From the NCBI GenBank assembly GCA_041608775.1, contig JBFISC010000077.1, positions 1 through 14,444 of the forward strand: DNA of 14,444 nucleotides, read 5' to 3'. Below, piece by piece: positions 12,237-14,444 of this stretch (its first letter is position 1; each line of letters opens with the position of its first letter). Made by a program: the position numbers and the translations under genes. The stretch is from UBA7803 sp041608775. Lineage in GTDB: Bacteria > Pseudomonadota > Gammaproteobacteria > Pseudomonadales > Azotimanducaceae. The notes under the pieces are model-generated. The model saw nothing but the letters and a program-made list of their open reading frames with translations, had not been told where the DNA came from and searched no databases.

Positions 12237-13796
12237 TTGACCAGAGTCTCGACAGAGGTCCTTCGCGCTATCCGCAAGCACCCCGGGGTGCTGCGCTCGC
12301 TGCGCCGCGGCATCGAAAAGGAGAGCCTGCGCGTCTGCCCCGACGGCACGCTGTCCAGGCAACCCCACCCGAAGTACCTTGGCTCCCCGCTTACCCATCC
12401 GCAGATCACCACCGATTTCTCCGAATCCCAGCTCGAGCTGATCACGGACGTGCACGACTCGCCGGAGTCGGCGCTCACGCAGCTCGAGGACGTGCACCGT
12501 TTCGTCCATCGCGGCATCGGCAACGAGCTGCTCTGGAGCGCCAGCATGCCGTGCGTGCTCGGAACCGACGACGAGATCCCGGTCGGCCAGTACGGCACTT
12601 CGAACGTCGCCCGCGCCAAGACCGTGTACCGGCTCGGGCTCGGCCACCGCTACGGCAGGCTGATGCAGACGATCTCAGGCATCCACTACAACTTTTCCGT
12701 GCCCGAAGACTTCTGGCCCGTGCTGGCGGACGCGCTGGGGGCCCGCGCCGGCCAGGCCTTCCGCACCCAGGGTTACTTCGGCCTGATCCGCAACTTCCGC
12801 CGCTACTCCTGGCTGCTGATCTACCTGTTCGGCGCCTCCCCGGCGCTGTGCAAGTCGTTCGTCAAAGGTCGCGCTCACCCGCTCGAGAGCTTCGACGAAG
12901 GCTCGCTGTACCTGCCCCACGCAACCTCCCTGCGCATGGGCAGACTCGGCTATCAGAGCGACGCTCAGAGTCAGCTGCACATTTCCTACAACAGCCTGGA
13001 CCAGTACGCGCGCTCCATGCGCGACGCCCTGACGCAGTCGTACCAGCCTTACGAGAAGATCGGCGTGAAGGTGGCCGGCGAGTACCGGCAGCTGAACACC
13101 TCGCTGCTGCAGATCGAGAACGAGTTCTACGGCACGATCCGCCCGAAACAGCCGGTGAACACCGGCGAGCGCCCGCTGCACGCTCTGAACGAGCGCGGCG
13201 TGGCGTACGTGGAAGTGCGTTGCCTTGACCTGAATCCCTTTCTCCACGTCGGCATCGACGTCCCGCAGATGCGTTTCCTGGACGTGTTCCTCCTGTATTG
13301 CCTGCTGGCCGAGAGCCCGGCGGACAGCGAGCAGGAGAGCAGGCTGATGGGAGAGAACCAGCTGAAGGTGGTGGAACAGGGTCGTCGTCCCGGGCTGACG
13401 CTCGACCGCCACGGTGGCACGATCACCCGTGAGGCATGGTCGGAGGAGATCCTGCAGCACTGTCTGCCCCTCGCCGAGGCGCTGGACGAGGCCCACGGCG
13501 GCACGGACTACCGCCGGACCTGGGAGGAGCAGCGCCAAAAAGCCCAGGATCCGGCCCTGACGCCGTCGGCCCGCATCCTCGACATCATGTCCGCGCAGAG
13601 CATTCCGTTCTTCCGCTTCGCGATGAATCAGTCCGTCGCGCACAAGGGCTACTTCGACGAGCACCCGCTGCTGCCGGATCAGCTCGCCGCCCGCGAGGCC
13701 GAAGCGGCCACGTCACTGAAACAGCAGGCGCGTCTGGAAGCCGCCGATGACGAGCCGTTCGATTCGTTCCTCGAGCGTTACCTGGCCGTCGACTGA
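12237..13796 (+). CDS. gshA: Glutamate-cysteine ligase GshA
   Basis: The protein has 519 residues against 518 in E. coli. It joins L-glutamate and L-cysteine with ATP to gamma-glutamylcysteine, the limiting step of glutathione synthesis. The metal/ATP residues occupy the same numbers as in E. coli: E27 and E29 in 'RRGIEKESLRV', D60 and E67 in 'TTDFSESQLELIT'. Further matches are 'SMPCVLGTDDEIPVGQYGTS', 'RYGRLMQTISGIHYNFS', 'LYLPHATSLRMGRLGYQS' and 'VRCLDLNPF'. The start must be TTG 12237: a stop lies just upstream in frame, no ATG or GTG is available, and the KHP at residues 14-16 falls exactly where E. coli has it. The gene lies 33 bases after pckA with a hairpin between, and acpH follows after 30 bases. 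A TTG start plus a masked Shine-Dalgarno suggests deliberately low translation; glutathione feedback inhibition is known for the family. Confidence 0.95.
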   Translation: MTRVSTEVLRAIRKHPGVLRSLRRGIEKESLRVCPDGTLSRQPHPKYLGSPLTHPQITTDFSESQLELITDVHDSPESALTQLEDVHRFVHRGIGNELLWSASMPCVLGTDDEIPVGQYGTSNVARAKTVYRLGLGHRYGRLMQTISGIHYNFSVPEDFWPVLADALGARAGQAFRTQGYFGLIRNFRRYSWLLIYLFGASPALCKSFVKGRAHPLESFDEGSLYLPHATSLRMGRLGYQSDAQSQLHISYNSLDQYARSMRDALTQSYQPYEKIGVKVAGEYRQLNTSLLQIENEFYGTIRPKQPVNTGERPLHALNERGVAYVEVRCLDLNPFLHVGIDVPQMRFLDVFLLYCLLAESPADSEQESRLMGENQLKVVEQGRRPGLTLDRHGGTITREAWSEEILQHCLPLAEALDEAHGGTDYRRTWEEQRQKAQDPALTPSARILDIMSAQSIPFFRFAMNQSVAHKGYFDEHPLLPDQLAAREAEAATSLKQQARLEAADDEPFDSFLERYLAVD

Positions 13797-13826
13797 GCGG
13801 CCGGCTAACGCGCAGCTCCGCGCCCG

Positions 13827-14438
13827 ATGAATTTCCTCGCCCATTGCCTTATTCCCGACCTCGCCCTCGACGAGACCCGTCCCGATCTCATCGCCGGCGG
13901 CTTCCTCGGCGACTTCGTCAAGGGTCCGGTCCCCGACTCGCTCCCGGCGGATCTGGCCGAGGGCGTGCGGCTGCATCGACGCATCGACGCCTACAGCAAC
14001 CAGCATCCGCTGATCCGCCGCAGCTGCGACCGGTTTCCGGCGCCGCTGCGACGGTTCGCGCCGATCTTCGTCGACGTGGTAGCCGATCACCTGCTCGCCC
14101 GGCACTGGCTGCGATTCCACCCCCGTCCGCTGGCGGAGTTCACGGCCCGCACCTACGCGGCCATCGCCAGCCACGCGGACCGGCTGCCGCCGGCGGGCCA
14201 GCGCTTCTTCGAATACATGCAGGAACGGGATCTGCTGGCGGCGTACCGGCAGCGCGAGGCGATGCTGGGGGCCCTTCGGTCCATCACCCGGCGACTCGGT
14301 CGCCAGAGCCTGGACGATTCCGTGGAAGAGGCGGTGGCAGGCAATCTGCCCGGGCTCGAAGCGGATTTCCTCGACTACTTCCCCGACCTCGTCGGCCACG
14401 CCGCCGGCTGGCTCCAACAGCGTAGTGCCGGGCGTTAA
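13827..14438 (+). CDS. acpH: ACP phosphodiesterase AcpH (DUF479)
   Basis: The protein has 203 residues (E. coli AcpH 193). It removes the 4'-phosphopantetheine group from holo-acyl-carrier protein, allowing prosthetic-group turnover, in the cytoplasm. The diagnostic N-terminus MNFLAH is present, followed by 'GGFLGDFVKGPVPDSLP' (24-40), 'GVRLHRRIDAYSNQHP' (46-61) and 'APIFVDVVADHLLARHW', all close to the E. coli protein; the histidines and aspartates in these segments are the likely metal ligands of this HD-like family. The C-terminus ends in an amphipathic helix 'FLDYFPDLVGHAAGWL', also typical. The start ATG lacks a good Shine-Dalgarno, but the family match fixes it. It follows gshA by 30 bases and is probably on the same transcript. 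The stop lies 6 bases before the window end. Confidence 0.92.
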   Translation: MNFLAHCLIPDLALDETRPDLIAGGFLGDFVKGPVPDSLPADLAEGVRLHRRIDAYSNQHPLIRRSCDRFPAPLRRFAPIFVDVVADHLLARHWLRFHPRPLAEFTARTYAAIASHADRLPPAGQRFFEYMQERDLLAAYRQREAMLGALRSITRRLGRQSLDDSVEEAVAGNLPGLEADFLDYFPDLVGHAAGWLQQRSAGR

Positions 14439-14444
14439 CCTTTA

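Overview
The window reads as ordinary chromosome of a high-GC gammaproteobacterium. The nudE / yrfG-hslR-hslO-pckA order is the one known from the Escherichia coli hslRO-pckA region. GshA is the gammaproteobacterial type and is followed by an AcpH-type ACP phosphodiesterase. Codon third positions are strongly G/C throughout. I cannot name the genus; a halophilic or marine lineage such as the Ectothiorhodospiraceae would fit, but this is only an impression. No rRNA, tRNA, CRISPR array, insertion sequence or phage gene is visible.

Layout. (1) 1-1607 is accessory: the 3' part of a phytanoyl-CoA-dioxygenase-type gene, a small STAS-like hypothetical protein, a convergent and overlapping 43-codon ORF for a small membrane protein, a control-rich gap (CRP-like palindrome, 14-bp repeats), and a 32-codon hydrophobic ORF that looks like an internally deleted LysE/RhtB transporter. 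(2) 1619-5026 holds an exported beta-lactamase-fold serine hydrolase fused to four C-terminal membrane helices, then a NhaP2-type K+/H+ antiporter. (3) 5027-5373 has no convincing gene. It lies between two converging genes, is locally AT-rich, and carries a near-consensus LexA (SOS) box inside a 13-bp perfect inverted repeat that can also pair in another way. (4) 5374-8373, minus strand, runs nudE-cysQ, then a DUF35 zinc-ribbon protein and a thiolase-like protein that almost certainly work as a pair. (5) 8452-14438, plus strand, runs yrfG-hslR-hslO-pckA-gshA-acpH, with start/stop overlaps at yrfG/hslR and hslR/hslO and short gaps between pckA, gshA and acpH.

How the genes fit together. NudE, CysQ and YrfG hydrolyse nucleotide by-products (ADP-ribose/NADH-type compounds, PAP, IMP/GMP). 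HslR rescues stalled 50S subunits, HslO is the oxidation-activated holdase, GshA starts glutathione synthesis, and PckA opens gluconeogenesis. The block is mainly stress, redox and housekeeping.

The least explained parts are the orphan SOS box with its nested inverted repeats, the 21-bp tandem repeat that supplies the hslO stop codon, the two overlooked small membrane ORFs, and the unusual translation starts of pckA (competing upstream ATG) and gshA (TTG, with its Shine-Dalgarno in a hairpin). I see no clearly new multi-gene system.
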